A DNA stretch of 42,561 bases. Origin: Thiopseudomonas sp. (lineage in GTDB: Bacteria > Pseudomonadota > Gammaproteobacteria > Pseudomonadales > Pseudomonadaceae). The notes beneath the pieces are model-generated. The model did not search any database. It worked only from the letters and a program-made list of their open reading frames with translations, and was not told the DNA's origin. Location of the stretch: the NCBI GenBank assembly GCA_018384595.1, contig JAHAYO010000119.1:1-42561 (forward strand). The letters run 5' to 3'. A program made the translations under genes and the position numbers. Positions within the stretch are counted from its first letter, which is position 1. Each line of letters opens with the position of its first letter. Shown piece after piece: positions 1-9,212 of the stretch.

Positions 1-58
1 GTGCATTCATAGCATCCTTGTAGTCTCAGGCCCTCTTCCTGGCAGTTGCAGGCAGCTG

Positions 59-721
59 TTGGATAAAAACAAAAAGATACACAAGCAGAAAATGACTACA
101 GGTCACCTCAAGCCCTTGCTGGGTGGCGTGCGCCGCTCACGCGCGGCAGTGGCCGACATAACCCTCAACCCTTTTATTTTGTCTTGGCACCGCAAACACC
201 TGCACTGGGTATTGGGTCTGGACATCAACGCACCCACTGGACGCTATGATTCCCGCGAAGCGCGCCGCAGCATTGGCGTCAACTACTGGGCGCTCGAACC
301 GCTGCTGGCGGTTACTTGGCTGAGTGATGACGGCTGGGAAGCGTCCGGCAAGTTCATGTACAACATCAAAAGCAAAAACCGCGCATACCGCCCGATGCCG
401 GATGCAAAAAAGCTTGATTACCACTCCGGCCAAGAGTTTCATCTGGACTACCTGCTGGGCAAACACGTCGGTAACTGGGGCGTCGGCGTAGCCGGCTACT
501 ACCTCAAACAAACCACCGCGGATCGGCTACAGGGACGCACTGTGGCCGCCTCGCCGGTCTGGAGCAAAGGGCGGCGTGGGCAGGTACTGGCTTATGGCCC
601 AGCCATCAGTTACCGCATTAAGCCTGGGGTGGCGGTGTCCATGCAGTGGAACCATGAAAGCCGCGTGCGTAACCGCCTAGCCGGCGACCGCTTTACGCTT
701 AAGCGGGTCACGCCGCTTTAA
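59..721 (+). pseudogene. 5'-truncated Phenol_MetA_deg-type outer-membrane protein
   Basis: From about residue 25 onward this reads like the C-terminal two thirds of the Phenol_MetA_deg (SphA-like) beta-barrel family: alternating hydrophobic/aromatic strands and the segment GLDINAPTGRYD, typical of that family. Family members usually run about 280-320 residues with a signal peptide; only about 200 family-like residues are present. The frame is open back to the window edge, but those codons are hydrophilic (DKNKKIHKQ) and resemble neither a signal peptide nor barrel strands, and the first usable start is a TTG without a Shine-Dalgarno. I infer loss or rearrangement of the 5' end. The alternative, a gene entering from outside the window with an odd N-terminus, cannot be excluded. 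Confidence 0.5.
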
Positions 722-771
722 CGGCACGCCAAACACGGCAGCGTACACTCATTTTTTGCGGAGAAATCAGC

Positions 772-1734
772 ATGCAACAGATAGCGAAACATCCTCCTGT
801 GGGCATTATCGGTACCGGTGCGATTGCCGGCTATTACGGGCTGATGCTGGCGCGGGCCGGCGTGTCGGTGCGTTTTCTGGCCCGCAGTGACCATGACGTA
901 CTGGCTGCACAGGGCTTGCAGCTGAACAGCAGCACGCTAGGTGAACTGCGTCAGCCGGTTGATCTATGCAGCGATATGGGCGGTCTGGCTGGCTGTGACT
1001 GGATTCTGGTGGCCACCAAAACCACCGCTAATGCCGACGTAGCGCAACTACTGGCGCAACTGCCAAACCCAGTCGTCAATGTGGTTCTACTGCAAAACGG
1101 TTTTGCCGTCGAGGATGAGCTGCGTCCGCTGCTGCCGGCACGCATGCGTCTGTTTGCTGGCCTGTGCTTTATCTATGCGCGGCGCACGGCACCGGGCCAG
1201 ATTAGCCATCAGGGCGGCGGCAGTATCCATATTGGCTATCACAGTGGCGCGCTTAATACGGAGCAGGGTGAAGCGCTGGCGGCACAGCTGGTGCAGTTGT
1301 TCAATGACGCGGGGGTCAGCGCGCAACAGGCCGCAGTGCTCAAAGCGCGCTGGCAAAAGCTGGTGTGGAATGTGCCGTACAACGGCCTGTCGGTGGTGCT
1401 GAACGCCACCACCCAGCAGATGATGGAACATAGCCCGACACAGGCCCTGATCCGTGACCTGATGCAGGAAGTGGTGGATGCAGCAACGGCCTGTGGTTGC
1501 CCGTTGTCGGACAAACTGGTGCCGTCCATGCTAGACACCACCTCGAAAATGGGCGACTACCATCCCAGCATGTATGCAGACTTTGCTGCCGCTAAGCCGC
1601 TGGAGTTGCAGGCGATTTACCGTGCACCGCTGGCCGCAGCCACCCAAGTGGGCCACTGCATGCCGAAAACGCGCATGTTGCTGCAGCAGCTGGAATTTAT
1701 TGCAGATCGAATCAAAGCAGGTGGTGCTGCTTAA
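772..1734 (+). CDS. panE: 2-dehydropantoate 2-reductase family protein (PanE/ApbA)
   Basis: NADPH-dependent reductase expected to convert 2-dehydropantoate to pantoate in the pantothenate/CoA pathway; cytoplasmic. The 320-residue length fits the family. The N-terminal Rossmann nucleotide-binding motif GIIGTGAIAGYYG lies at residues 11-23, followed by the ApbA_C helical domain (from about residue 175) with the KLVWN segment that carries the conserved lysine. The ATG has a GGAG 9 bases upstream. Its 3' end overlaps the converging DnaJ-related gene by 23 bases. Many genomes carry several ApbA paralogues, so the substrate is inferred from family membership only. Confidence 0.85.
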   Translation: MQQIAKHPPVGIIGTGAIAGYYGLMLARAGVSVRFLARSDHDVLAAQGLQLNSSTLGELRQPVDLCSDMGGLAGCDWILVATKTTANADVAQLLAQLPNPVVNVVLLQNGFAVEDELRPLLPARMRLFAGLCFIYARRTAPGQISHQGGGSIHIGYHSGALNTEQGEALAAQLVQLFNDAGVSAQQAAVLKARWQKLVWNVPYNGLSVVLNATTQQMMEHSPTQALIRDLMQEVVDAATACGCPLSDKLVPSMLDTTSKMGDYHPSMYADFAAAKPLELQAIYRAPLAAATQVGHCMPKTRMLLQQLEFIADRIKAGGAA

Positions 1735-2293
1735 GGGTGAGCATGGCCTGATTAAGCTGTTGTAGCCGCACGGTGCAACCGCCACGGTCGGGGTGATGCT
1801 GGCTAACCTGACGCCGGTAAGCCTGTTTTAGCTGTGCTGCTGCGGGCTGCGGCGTATCCGGCGCAAAGCCTAGACAGGCCAGCGCCGCGCCCAGCCGTCT
1901 ACTGTCTTGTAACCGCTGCAGGCTGCCGTCCAGCAAGGCTTGCACCTGCTCACGCCCCGTGCTGTCCAGCTGGCCCATGTCCAAGTAATAGTCGCGTAGC
2001 GGATCGGCAGGCCGCACGCCATCCGGCACCTCAGCGCGCGGCTGCAGCCGGATGCATAACGGGCCGATGACCAGTTGCAAACCCAGTGCAGCCAGCGGCG
2101 CGTCCATGCGATACAGCGCATTAAACAGGATGAAATGGGTGCGAAACAGCGCCAGCGGATCGGTCAGGTTATGGCTGTCGGCCAGTGCGGGCCAGTCCTG
2201 TTCGCGCAATAACTGGATCAGTTGGTGTTCGCTCAGACCTTCGAGATGTTGCTGCAATAGCTGCAGCAAGGTGCGGGTCAGGGGGCAGGGCAT
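1712..2293 (-). CDS. DnaJ-related protein with C-terminal J-domain
   Basis: A protein of about 193 residues with an N-terminal helical region of the DNAJ_related type and a C-terminal J-domain holding the invariant HPD motif (QHHPDRGG) about 30 residues from the end. The J-domain would stimulate the ATPase of an Hsp70 (DnaK-like) partner; the N-terminal part is of unknown function. The J-domain is at the C-terminus, opposite to classical DnaJ, and there is no G/F region or zinc finger. Several starts are possible: TTG at 2311 and ATGs at 2308, 2299 and 2293. I chose 2293 because GGCGGG lies 7 bases upstream and homologues begin close to this point. It converges with panE, overlapping it. Confidence 0.75.
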   Translation of the reverse strand: MPCPLTRTLLQLLQQHLEGLSEHQLIQLLREQDWPALADSHNLTDPLALFRTHFILFNALYRMDAPLAALGLQLVIGPLCIRLQPRAEVPDGVRPADPLRDYYLDMGQLDSTGREQVQALLDGSLQRLQDSRRLGAALACLGFAPDTPQPAAAQLKQAYRRQVSQHHPDRGGCTVRLQQLNQAMLTLKQHHLL

Positions 2294-2427
2294 ACTCATG
2301 CCCGCCATCAAACCAGCCTAGCGCGGACTTGTCCAGCGGCAAGAATTTGACTTGCAGGGCTGGGGCCAGGCGTGGATTGCAGGTAGAATGCGCGCTTTTC
2401 CAACGGACCCAACCGGAGTCATCCAGC

Positions 2428-3255
2428 ATGAGCAGCACCCTGTCCGTCAACCAAAATAAACTGCAAAAGCGCCTGCGCCGCCAAGCTGGCGAGGCAGTAG
2501 CCGACTACAACATGATCGAGGACGGCGACAAGATCATGGTCTGCCTGTCGGGCGGCAAGGACAGCTACGCCATGCTCGACATCCTGATGTATCTGCAAAA
2601 GGTAGCGCCCGTGCGTTTTGAGCTGGTCGCGGTCAACATGGACCAGAAACAGCCGGGCTTTCCCGAGCACGTACTGCCCGAATACCTGAAGGGGCTGGGC
2701 ATTGAGTACCACATCATCGAAAAAGACACTTATTCGGTGGTGAAAGAAAAAATCCCCGAAGGCAAAACCACCTGCTCGCTGTGCTCGCGCCTGCGTCGCG
2801 GCACGCTCTATACCTTTGCCGACGAAATCGGTGCCACTAAAATGGCACTGGGCCACCATCGCGACGACATTGTGGAAACCTTTTTCCTCAATCTGTTTTA
2901 TGGCGGCACCCTCAAGGCCATGCCGCCCAAGCTGTTGTCGGACGATGGTCGCAACGTGGTGATCCGTCCGCTGGCCTACTGTAAAGAAAGCGACATTGCC
3001 CAGTATGCCGAGCTGAAGGGCTTTCCAATTATTCCGTGCAACCTGTGCGGCTCACAGGACAACCTGCAGCGACAGGTGGTCAAGGGCATGCTGCAAGAGT
3101 GGGAGCAACGCACGCCGGGGCGCACCGAAGTAATGTTCCGCGCGCTGCAAAACGTGGTGCCGTCCCAACTGGCCGACCGTAATCTGTTTGACTTTGCTAG
3201 CCTAAAAATCGACCAACAGGCCGAGCCGCGCTTTATCAATGCCATGAATCTGTAA
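2428..3255 (+). CDS. ttcA: tRNA 2-thiocytidine(32) synthetase TtcA
   Basis: ATP-dependent, iron-sulfur-containing tRNA thiolase that makes 2-thiocytidine at position 32 of some tRNAs. The 275-residue protein has the PP-loop SGGKDS at residues 41-46 (ATP adenylation), the CSLC pair at C116/C119 and a third cysteine region CNLC at 204-207, which together ligate the [4Fe-4S] cluster in this family. The start is the ATG at 2428 with CCGGAG 9 bases upstream; open reading continues further upstream but that part does not match the family. It stands alone between the DnaJ-related gene (opposite strand) and the flagellar operon. Confidence 0.95.
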   Translation: MSSTLSVNQNKLQKRLRRQAGEAVADYNMIEDGDKIMVCLSGGKDSYAMLDILMYLQKVAPVRFELVAVNMDQKQPGFPEHVLPEYLKGLGIEYHIIEKDTYSVVKEKIPEGKTTCSLCSRLRRGTLYTFADEIGATKMALGHHRDDIVETFFLNLFYGGTLKAMPPKLLSDDGRNVVIRPLAYCKESDIAQYAELKGFPIIPCNLCGSQDNLQRQVVKGMLQEWEQRTPGRTEVMFRALQNVVPSQLADRNLFDFASLKIDQQAEPRFINAMNL

Positions 3256-3290
3256 ACCGCTGGCAAGCGGGTGCCCGAAATTCGGTTAGG

Positions 3291-3306
3291 TGGCCTATTT
3301 TTTGCT
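3291..3306 (+). promoter_or_regulatory. sigma-54 (-24/-12) promoter of the fliK operon
   Basis: TGGC at 3291-3294, seven bases, then TTGCT at 3302-3306. The GG (3292) and GC (3304) doublets are exactly 12 apart, as required for RpoN promoters (TGGCAC-N5-TTGCA type). It lies 36 bases before the fliK ATG, which places a transcript start near 3317. In Pseudomonas flagellar genes of this class depend on RpoN and FleQ, so the site fits the context. The bases between the two elements are a T-run that could be mistaken for a terminator tail. Confidence 0.7.
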
Positions 3307-3341
3307 TTCAAGTCGCTAGTCACTATTCGGGAGTGAAAACC

Positions 3342-4784
3342 ATGACACTGATGGCAGATTTTTTATTGCAGCCCGCCGCTGCAAAGGATGGCGGCCGGGC
3401 GGCTTACCGTGAGCCAGACCTCGCTGCCAGCCAAGCGCGGCAGCAAGATTTTTCGCGTATGCTGCACCAGCAGCGCCAAGCCGCTGATGTGCGTCCAGCG
3501 GCAAGCCGTCCCGCCGACACGCCGCAGGCAAACAACAACCCGCCTGCACGCAGCACAGAGGATCGGGCAAAAGCTGTCGAGTCCCGTCAAAAACATGACG
3601 TCGAGCGCGCCGACAACGACCGCGCTACCACGACGACTGACAACGGCTCTGTGCAGCCGGATCAAGCTGAGCGGCCTGCAGATGCGCTGACGCATACCGA
3701 AGCTGTGCAAGAGGGCGCGCAGGACGCCGAAGATAACAACCCACCCGCACCACTTGATCCCTTGCTGACACAGATACTGATGGCGCACGGCCAGAATGAA
3801 GCAGGTACTGAGTTAAAGCAGCTGCCGGTAGAGGGTGAGGGAGCTGAGCAGTCCCAGTCCAGTGAAGAACTGCAGGCAGATGGTAGTGTGTCGACAGACG
3901 GCCCACCCGCACCGGTTATCGCTGCAGGCGGCCTTTCTGCGGCCGCAGGCACTCAAATCGGACTCACCTCAGAGTCGCAACCCTCAGCCGGCTCGTTGCC
4001 AAACACAGCGGTGCAGTTTGCAGCCATGCCGCGTGAATCAGGGCAGCCGCTTAGCGCTGCCACCCAATCGTTTATGTCTAGCCAGTTAGCCGATCAGGCT
4101 GCGTCTGACAGCTCGCTGGAATCTGCCGAGTCCCTCACAGATACCTTGCTGTCAGACCTTGGCGAAGATGGCGAAGCTTTGACCCAGCTGGTCAATGCCG
4201 GTGGTTTAGCGAATAAAGAACTGCGTAGCCAAGACGATGCCCGCCCCGGCCAAACACAGATCGACAAGCTGGACAGCGCAAGCCTGAGCCGTAGCGATAC
4301 GCTACTGCGCAGCGAAGCCGTGCAGGCGGCGCAGGGCGCACGTCAGGCCAGCGGCCAGCCGCTCAACATGCAGCAGCCCGGCTGGGATAAGGAGCTGGTT
4401 GATAAAGTCATGTGGATGTCATCTAAGAACCTGAAGTCGGCCGACATCAAGCTCAATCCGCTGGAACTTGGACGGCTGGATATCCGCGTGCAGGTGGGGC
4501 AGGAACACACCCAGATCACCTTTAACAGCGCCCATGCTGGCGTGCGTGACTCATTGGATGCGCAGATGCACCGGTTGCGTGAAATGCTGGAGCAGCAAGG
4601 CATGCACAACGTCGATGTGGATGTGGCCGATCAGTCGCAGCAACATCAGCGCTACACGGCTGGAGCGGGCGGAACACAGACAGGCACTGAGGCTGGTGAC
4701 GAGGATGACGAAGCGCTGCATGGTGTTTCTGAGGTTGAGCAGCCGCAAAGCGGCCATGCTGGGCTGGTAAGCTACTACGTCTAA
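3342..4784 (+). CDS. fliK: flagellar hook-length control protein FliK
   Basis: Secreted molecular ruler that sets hook length and switches the export gate (through FlhB) from hook to filament substrates. The 480-residue protein has a long low-complexity N-terminal and central region rich in A, Q, S, D and E, as usual for FliK, and a folded C-terminal Flg_hook domain (about residues 345-430) with the conserved stretch LNPLELGRLDIRV. The ATG at 3342 has CGGGAG 8 bases upstream and is preferred to a GTG nine bases earlier that lies inside that Shine-Dalgarno. First gene of the flagellar run, behind a sigma-54 promoter. Confidence 0.9.
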   Translation: MTLMADFLLQPAAAKDGGRAAYREPDLAASQARQQDFSRMLHQQRQAADVRPAASRPADTPQANNNPPARSTEDRAKAVESRQKHDVERADNDRATTTTDNGSVQPDQAERPADALTHTEAVQEGAQDAEDNNPPAPLDPLLTQILMAHGQNEAGTELKQLPVEGEGAEQSQSSEELQADGSVSTDGPPAPVIAAGGLSAAAGTQIGLTSESQPSAGSLPNTAVQFAAMPRESGQPLSAATQSFMSSQLADQAASDSSLESAESLTDTLLSDLGEDGEALTQLVNAGGLANKELRSQDDARPGQTQIDKLDSASLSRSDTLLRSEAVQAAQGARQASGQPLNMQQPGWDKELVDKVMWMSSKNLKSADIKLNPLELGRLDIRVQVGQEHTQITFNSAHAGVRDSLDAQMHRLREMLEQQGMHNVDVDVADQSQQHQRYTAGAGGTQTGTEAGDEDDEALHGVSEVEQPQSGHAGLVSYYV

Positions 4785-4881
4785 CACGCGCAAACGCTAG
4801 CCCACTCAACGAAACATGCCTTAATTGGCCGGCTTTGGTTACACTAGCGCACTGTCGAGAACACAAGGGACCCATAAACCC

Positions 4882-5400
4882 ATGGCAAAAGCATCTGCTC
4901 CGGCGGCCCAAGAGGCGCCGGTCAAGAAAAACAGGATGAAACTCATCCTCATCATTACCGTGGCGCTGTTGCTGGCCGTTGGCCTGACCGGTGGCGGCGT
5001 CTGGTTCTTCCTGCTCAAGGACAAGCCAGAGCAGGGCGATGAGGCCGCTGCATCGACTGCGCCGGTAGCGGTTGTGCGCCAGCCAGCGGTGTATGAAGAG
5101 CTGATGCCACCTTTTGTGGTCAACTTTCAGGCCGAGGGCCGTAGTCGCTATATGCAGGTCAGCCTCGCCCTGATGGCGCGTGACCCGCAGCAGTTGGCCA
5201 ACCTCAAAGTGCACATGCCTGCCTTACGCAATCAGCTGGTCATGTTGTTTTCCAGCCAAGACTATGCCGAGCTCAACACTCCGCTGGGCTTGGACATGCT
5301 GAAACAGAAAGTCACCGCCAGTGTGCAACAGCTGGCCATGCGCGAAACCGGCTTTCCGGTGGTCGAGCAGGTACTGTTCACCAATTTTGTCATGCAATAA
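4882..5400 (+). CDS. fliL: flagellar basal body-associated protein FliL
   Basis: Inner-membrane protein that surrounds the stator and supports motor torque. 172 residues: a short Lys/Ala-rich cytoplasmic tail, one transmembrane segment at about residues 20-42 (ILIITVALLLAVGLTGGGVW), an acidic linker, and a periplasmic FliL domain beginning YEELMPPFVVNF. The ATG at 4882 has AAGGGA 11 bases upstream. A 97-base gap separates it from fliK; I found no convincing promoter there, so it is probably read from the fliK promoter, though a separate start is possible. Confidence 0.92.
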   Translation: MAKASAPAAQEAPVKKNRMKLILIITVALLLAVGLTGGGVWFFLLKDKPEQGDEAAASTAPVAVVRQPAVYEELMPPFVVNFQAEGRSRYMQVSLALMARDPQQLANLKVHMPALRNQLVMLFSSQDYAELNTPLGLDMLKQKVTASVQQLAMRETGFPVVEQVLFTNFVMQ

Positions 5401-5418
5401 AGGCTAACGGAGACGCCC

Positions 5419-6390
5419 ATGGCCGTTCAGGATCTGTTGTCACAGGACGAAATCGACGCGCTGTTGCATGGCGTGGATGACGGCCTGGTTGACACTGAAG
5501 AAGACAGCACACCCGGCAGTATCAAAAGCTACGACCTGACCAGCCAGGACCGCATCGTGCGCGGGCGCATGCCCACGCTGGAGATGATCAACGAGCGCTT
5601 TGCCCGCTACACCCGCATCAGCATGTTCAACCTGCTGCGCCGCACCGCCGACGTGTCGGTGGGGGGCGTGCAGGTGATGAAGTTTGGCGAGTATGTACAC
5701 ACCCTTTATGTGCCCACCAGCCTCAACCTGGTGCGCATGAAGCCGCTGCGCGGCACCTGCCTGTTCGTACTCGACTCACGGCTGGTGTTTAAGCTGGTGG
5801 ACAACTTTTTTGGCGGTGATGGCCGCCACGCCAAAATCGAGGGCCGTGAATTTACCCCCACCGAGCTGCGTGTGGTGCGCATGGTGTTGGAGCAGGCGTT
5901 CGTCGATTTGAAAGAAGCCTGGCATGCGGTGCTGGACGTGGATTTCGAGTACATGAACTCCGAGGTCAACCCCGCGCTGGCCAACATCGTCAACCCCAGC
6001 GAGGTGGTGGTGGTATCCAGCTTCCACATTGAGTTGGATGGCGGCGGCGGTGAGATGCAAATCACCTTTCCCTATTCAATGATCGAACCCATCCGCGAAA
6101 TGCTCGATGCCGGTTTCCAGTCGGATCTGGACGGCCATGACGAGCGCTGGAGCAAGTCCATCCGTGAAGACATTCAGGATGTGCGGGTGCCGGTGCAGTC
6201 TACGGTGGTGCGCTGCCAATTGCGCTTGCGCGACATACTCAGCATGCAGCCTGGCGACGTCATTCCCGTGGAAATGCCCGAGCACATGCTGCTGCGGGCC
6301 AATGGTGTTCCCACTTTCAAGGTTCAGCTGGGCTCCCATCAGGGCAACCTGGCATTACAGGTACTGGGGCCGGTTGAACGGTCACGCTGA
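5419..6390 (+). CDS. fliM: flagellar motor switch protein FliM
   Basis: C-ring subunit that binds CheY-P and sets rotation direction. The N-terminal LSQDEIDALL (residues 7-16) is the CheY-binding peptide; a central CheC-like domain follows, with a FLVLDSRLVFKLVDNFFGG-type segment (here FVLDSRLVFKLVDNFFGGDG), then a C-terminal SpoA domain that pairs with FliN. 323 residues, full length. It begins 18 bases after fliL with an ACGGAG ribosome site. Confidence 0.97.
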   Translation: MAVQDLLSQDEIDALLHGVDDGLVDTEEDSTPGSIKSYDLTSQDRIVRGRMPTLEMINERFARYTRISMFNLLRRTADVSVGGVQVMKFGEYVHTLYVPTSLNLVRMKPLRGTCLFVLDSRLVFKLVDNFFGGDGRHAKIEGREFTPTELRVVRMVLEQAFVDLKEAWHAVLDVDFEYMNSEVNPALANIVNPSEVVVVSSFHIELDGGGGEMQITFPYSMIEPIREMLDAGFQSDLDGHDERWSKSIREDIQDVRVPVQSTVVRCQLRLRDILSMQPGDVIPVEMPEHMLLRANGVPTFKVQLGSHQGNLALQVLGPVERSR

Positions 6391-6409
6391 ATAAACAGGC
6401 AGATTCAAG

Positions 6410-6868
6410 ATGACAGACGAAAACGAAGAAATTACCACCGAAGAACAAGCACTGGCCGATGAGTGGGCTGCGGCGCTGGCAGAAGCGGGCGACTCCAGTC
6501 AGGACGACATTGACGCCATGCTGGCGCAAGCCGGCCCTGCGCTAGCACCTATGCAGTCATTTGACCCCGTGCCCACTGCACAGGCGCAGCCCACCGGCGG
6601 CATGGACGGCCCCAATCTGGACGTCATTCTCGATATTCCGGTGACGATTTCCATGGAAGTGGGCAGCACCGACATCACGATCCGTAACCTGCTGCAGCTT
6701 AATCAGGGCTCGGTGGTAGAGCTGGACCGTTTGGCCGGCGAGCCGCTGGATGTACTGGTCAACGGCACGCTGATTGCCCATGGCGAGGTGGTGGTGGTCA
6801 ACGAAAAATTCGGTATCCGCCTGACCGACGTCATCAGCCCCAGCGAGCGCATCAAGCGTTTGCGCTAA
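6410..6868 (+). CDS. fliN: flagellar motor switch protein FliN
   Basis: C-ring subunit that, with FliM, forms the base of the switch complex and docks the export ATPase complex through FliH. 152 residues: an acidic, variable N-terminal arm (about 1-65) and a SpoA domain (about 72-150) with DIPVTISMEVGSTDITIRNL and the ending VTDVISPSERIKRLR-like sequence (LTDVISPSERIKRLR). Starts 19 bases after fliM. Confidence 0.97.
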   Translation: MTDENEEITTEEQALADEWAAALAEAGDSSQDDIDAMLAQAGPALAPMQSFDPVPTAQAQPTGGMDGPNLDVILDIPVTISMEVGSTDITIRNLLQLNQGSVVELDRLAGEPLDVLVNGTLIAHGEVVVVNEKFGIRLTDVISPSERIKRLR

Positions 6869-6885
6869 GGCTGACGGAGCCCTGC

Positions 6886-7371
6886 ATGAAACCGACCCTG
6901 TTTCCATTTTGGCTGGCGTTTTTGCTGCCGGCAACGGCCCTTGCCGAGCAAAGCCCGTCGTCACAACAGGCACTGGCACCCGCCGTTGCCAGCCTGGGGC
7001 GGGGCGCGGCAACCAACGATGTGGGCGGACAAGTCATGCAGCTGCTGCTGGGCCTGCTGCTGGTCATTGGGCTGATTTTTTTACTGGCTTGGCTGGCACG
7101 GCGCGTGCAGCAACAGCTGCCGGCCGGTGCGCGTAACGACAGCATTCAACTGTTGGCCACCCGCCCGCTGGGGCCACGTGAGCGCCTGTTACTGGTTCAG
7201 GTTGGCAAAGAGCAAGTATTGCTGGGGCTGACGCCGGGCAGCATCGAAACCCTACACGTGCTGCAAGAGCCGGTTGAAATTGCCCCCAGCCCAGCACCCG
7301 CGAGCGGCGAATTTGCACGCCGGTTGCGCCAGGTTTTGCACACCAACCGCACCGACGACAAGGAATCCTGA
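6886..7371 (+). CDS. fliO: flagellar export protein FliO
   Basis: Membrane protein that helps assemble the FliP ring of the export gate. 161 residues: a cleavable-looking signal peptide (about 1-20, ending ALAEQ), a transmembrane segment at about 47-68 ([19 protein letters not shown]), and a cytoplasmic domain with the conserved FliO pattern [21 protein letters not shown]. Its TGA overlaps the fliP ATG by one base, indicating translational coupling. Confidence 0.9.
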   Translation: MKPTLFPFWLAFLLPATALAEQSPSSQQALAPAVASLGRGAATNDVGGQVMQLLLGLLLVIGLIFLLAWLARRVQQQLPAGARNDSIQLLATRPLGPRERLLLVQVGKEQVLLGLTPGSIETLHVLQEPVEIAPSPAPASGEFARRLRQVLHTNRTDDKES

Positions 7372-8132
7372 TGACTCGCTGGCTACGCATCCTGTTTTTG
7401 CTTGCTGGCGGACTGCTGGCTACCTGTGGCCATGCCGCCGAAGCTAATCCGCTGGCCATATCAGCTATTACCCTGACCACCGACGCCCAGGGGCAGCAAG
7501 AATACACGGTCAGTCTGCAAATCCTGCTGATTATGACCGCGCTGGGTTTTATCCCGGCTTTTGTCATGCTGATGACCAGCTTTACCCGCATCATCATCGT
7601 GTTTTCAATCCTGCGCCAAGCGCTGGGCTTGCAACAAACGCCGTCCAACCAAATTCTGCTTGGGCTGGCCATGTTTCTCACTATTTTTGTGATGACGCCG
7701 ATTTTTGAGCGTATCAATCAGGATGCCCTGCAGCCCTATATGAGCGAGCAGATCAATGCGCAAGAGGCCTTGAACCGCGCCGAAGTACCCATCCGACAGT
7801 TCATGCTGGCGCAAACCCGCCAAACTGACCTTGAACTGTTTATCCGTATCGCCAAACGCACGGATATTGAATCACCCGAAACCACGCCGCTGACCATTCT
7901 GATTCCGGCTTTTGTCACCTCCGAGCTGAAAACCGCATTCCAGATTGGTTTTATGATCTTCATTCCGTTTTTGATTGTGGACGTGGTGGTGGCCAGTATC
8001 CTGATGTCGATGGGCATGATGATGTTGTCACCGCTGATTATTTCGTTACCCTTTAAAATCATGCTGTTTGTGCTGGTAGACGGCTGGACGCTGATTATCG
8101 GCACCTTGGCTAACAGTTTTGGCACGCTTTAG
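7371..8132 (+). CDS. fliP: flagellar export gate protein FliP
   Basis: Core export-gate subunit; five FliP with one FliR and four FliQ form the secretion pore. 253 residues with an N-terminal signal peptide (to about residue 22, ATCGHAAEA), then hydrophobic segments including the family signature around [20 protein letters not shown] and the C-terminal [20 protein letters not shown] region. The start overlaps the fliO stop in an ATGA junction with AAGGAA upstream. Confidence 0.97.
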   Translation: MTRWLRILFLLAGGLLATCGHAAEANPLAISAITLTTDAQGQQEYTVSLQILLIMTALGFIPAFVMLMTSFTRIIIVFSILRQALGLQQTPSNQILLGLAMFLTIFVMTPIFERINQDALQPYMSEQINAQEALNRAEVPIRQFMLAQTRQTDLELFIRIAKRTDIESPETTPLTILIPAFVTSELKTAFQIGFMIFIPFLIVDVVVASILMSMGMMMLSPLIISLPFKIMLFVLVDGWTLIIGTLANSFGTL

Positions 8133-8144
8133 GGAGCTTGCACC

Positions 8145-8414
8145 ATGACCCCCGAAATAGCAGTAGACCTGTTCCGCGAAGGGCTGTGGCTGATGGCCAT
8201 GGCGGTCGCGGTGGTGATTACCCCCAGCCTGATTATTGGTTTGTTTGTTGCCATGTTTCAGGCCGCCACTCAGATCAACGAACAGACCCTGAGCTTTTTG
8301 CCCCGCCTGCTGGTCAGTTTTGCCACCCTGACCGTCATGGGCCCTTGGCTGGTGGCGCGCTGGCTCGACTTTACCCACAAGCTGATGGAAAACATTCCAT
8401 ATCTGATCGGATAG
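8145..8414 (+). CDS. fliQ: flagellar export gate protein FliQ
   Basis: Small export-gate subunit that packs around the FliP5-FliR core. 89 residues, two transmembrane helices (about 14-40 and 53-75), with the conserved N-terminal MTPEIAVDLFREGLW and the central Q-A-A-T-Q-I-N-E-Q-T-L turn. AGGGAG lies 8 bases before the ATG; the gap from fliP is 12 bases. Confidence 0.97.
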   Translation: MTPEIAVDLFREGLWLMAMAVAVVITPSLIIGLFVAMFQAATQINEQTLSFLPRLLVSFATLTVMGPWLVARWLDFTHKLMENIPYLIG

Positions 8415-8423
8415 GCTGTGGGC

Positions 8424-9197
8424 ATGGTCGAGTTAAGCGGTGCGGACATTGGCGGCTGGATCAGCAGTTTTCTGCTGCCGCTGTTTCGCATTGCCAGCGT
8501 GCTAATGGTTATGCCGGTGATTGGCACCCAGATGGTATCGGCGCGCATCCGCTTGTATATGGCGTTGGCCATTACTCTGGCACTGGCTCCGGTGTTGCCG
8601 CCCATGCCGCAAGTTGAGGCGCTTAGCTTGCAAGCCATTTTGCTGATTGGCGAACAAGTTTTGATTGGTGCCCTGCTGGGGTTTTCGCTGCAGTTGCTGT
8701 TTCATGTGTTTGTGTTTACCGGCCAGCTGGTATCCATGCAGATGGGGCTTGGCTTCGCCTCCATGGCCGATCCGGCGACCGGCGTGTCGGTGCCCGTATT
8801 GGGCCAGTTTTTGCTGATGTTGGTGACGCTGCTATTTCTGGCCATGAATGGCCATCTGGTTACATTTGAAGTATTGGCAGAAAGCTTTGTCACCCTGCCG
8901 GTGGGTTCTGGCTTGCCGTTGGACAACTTTGCCCTGCTGGCCGGACGCCTGACCTGGGTCATTAGCGCGGCATTGCTGCTGGCGCTGCCTGCCATCAGCG
9001 CGCTGTTGGTCATCAATATCGCCTTTGGCGTGATGACCCGCGCCGCACCGCAGCTGAACATCTTCACCATTGGCTTTCCGATGACGCTGATCTTCGGCAT
9101 GATCATTTTCTGGATTTCTACCGCCGATGTACTGGCGCATTTTGAGCGCATGACCACTGAAACGTTGTTGCTAATGCGCGCCCTGGTGCGCGCCTGA
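8424..9197 (+). CDS. fliR: flagellar export gate protein FliR
   Basis: Export-gate subunit that completes the FliPQR channel. 257 residues with about six hydrophobic segments and the conserved YALAIT-like region (YMALAITLALAPVLPP) near residue 48. I start it at the ATG at 8424, 8 bases after AGG; a GTG six bases earlier would have no usable spacing. It follows fliQ by 9 bases and precedes flhB by 15. Confidence 0.95.
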   Translation: MVELSGADIGGWISSFLLPLFRIASVLMVMPVIGTQMVSARIRLYMALAITLALAPVLPPMPQVEALSLQAILLIGEQVLIGALLGFSLQLLFHVFVFTGQLVSMQMGLGFASMADPATGVSVPVLGQFLLMLVTLLFLAMNGHLVTFEVLAESFVTLPVGSGLPLDNFALLAGRLTWVISAALLLALPAISALLVINIAFGVMTRAAPQLNIFTIGFPMTLIFGMIIFWISTADVLAHFERMTTETLLLMRALVRA

Positions 9198-9212
9198 CCT
9201 AGGTAGCACGCT

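Noticed and set aside
3256-3306. Intrinsic terminator after ttcA
   Set aside because: The CCGCT/AGCGG stem is only 5 bp and lies about 25 bases before the T-run, and the T-run is part of a well-matched sigma-54 promoter.
4825-4845. sigma-54 promoter ahead of fliL
   Set aside because: TGGC is present at 4826-4829, but the bases 12 after the GG are TT instead of GC; alternative registers also fail.
8138-8617. 159-residue plus-strand frame across fliQ and fliR
   Set aside because: Out-of-frame shadow of two clearly recognised export-gate genes; no ribosome site or family similarity.
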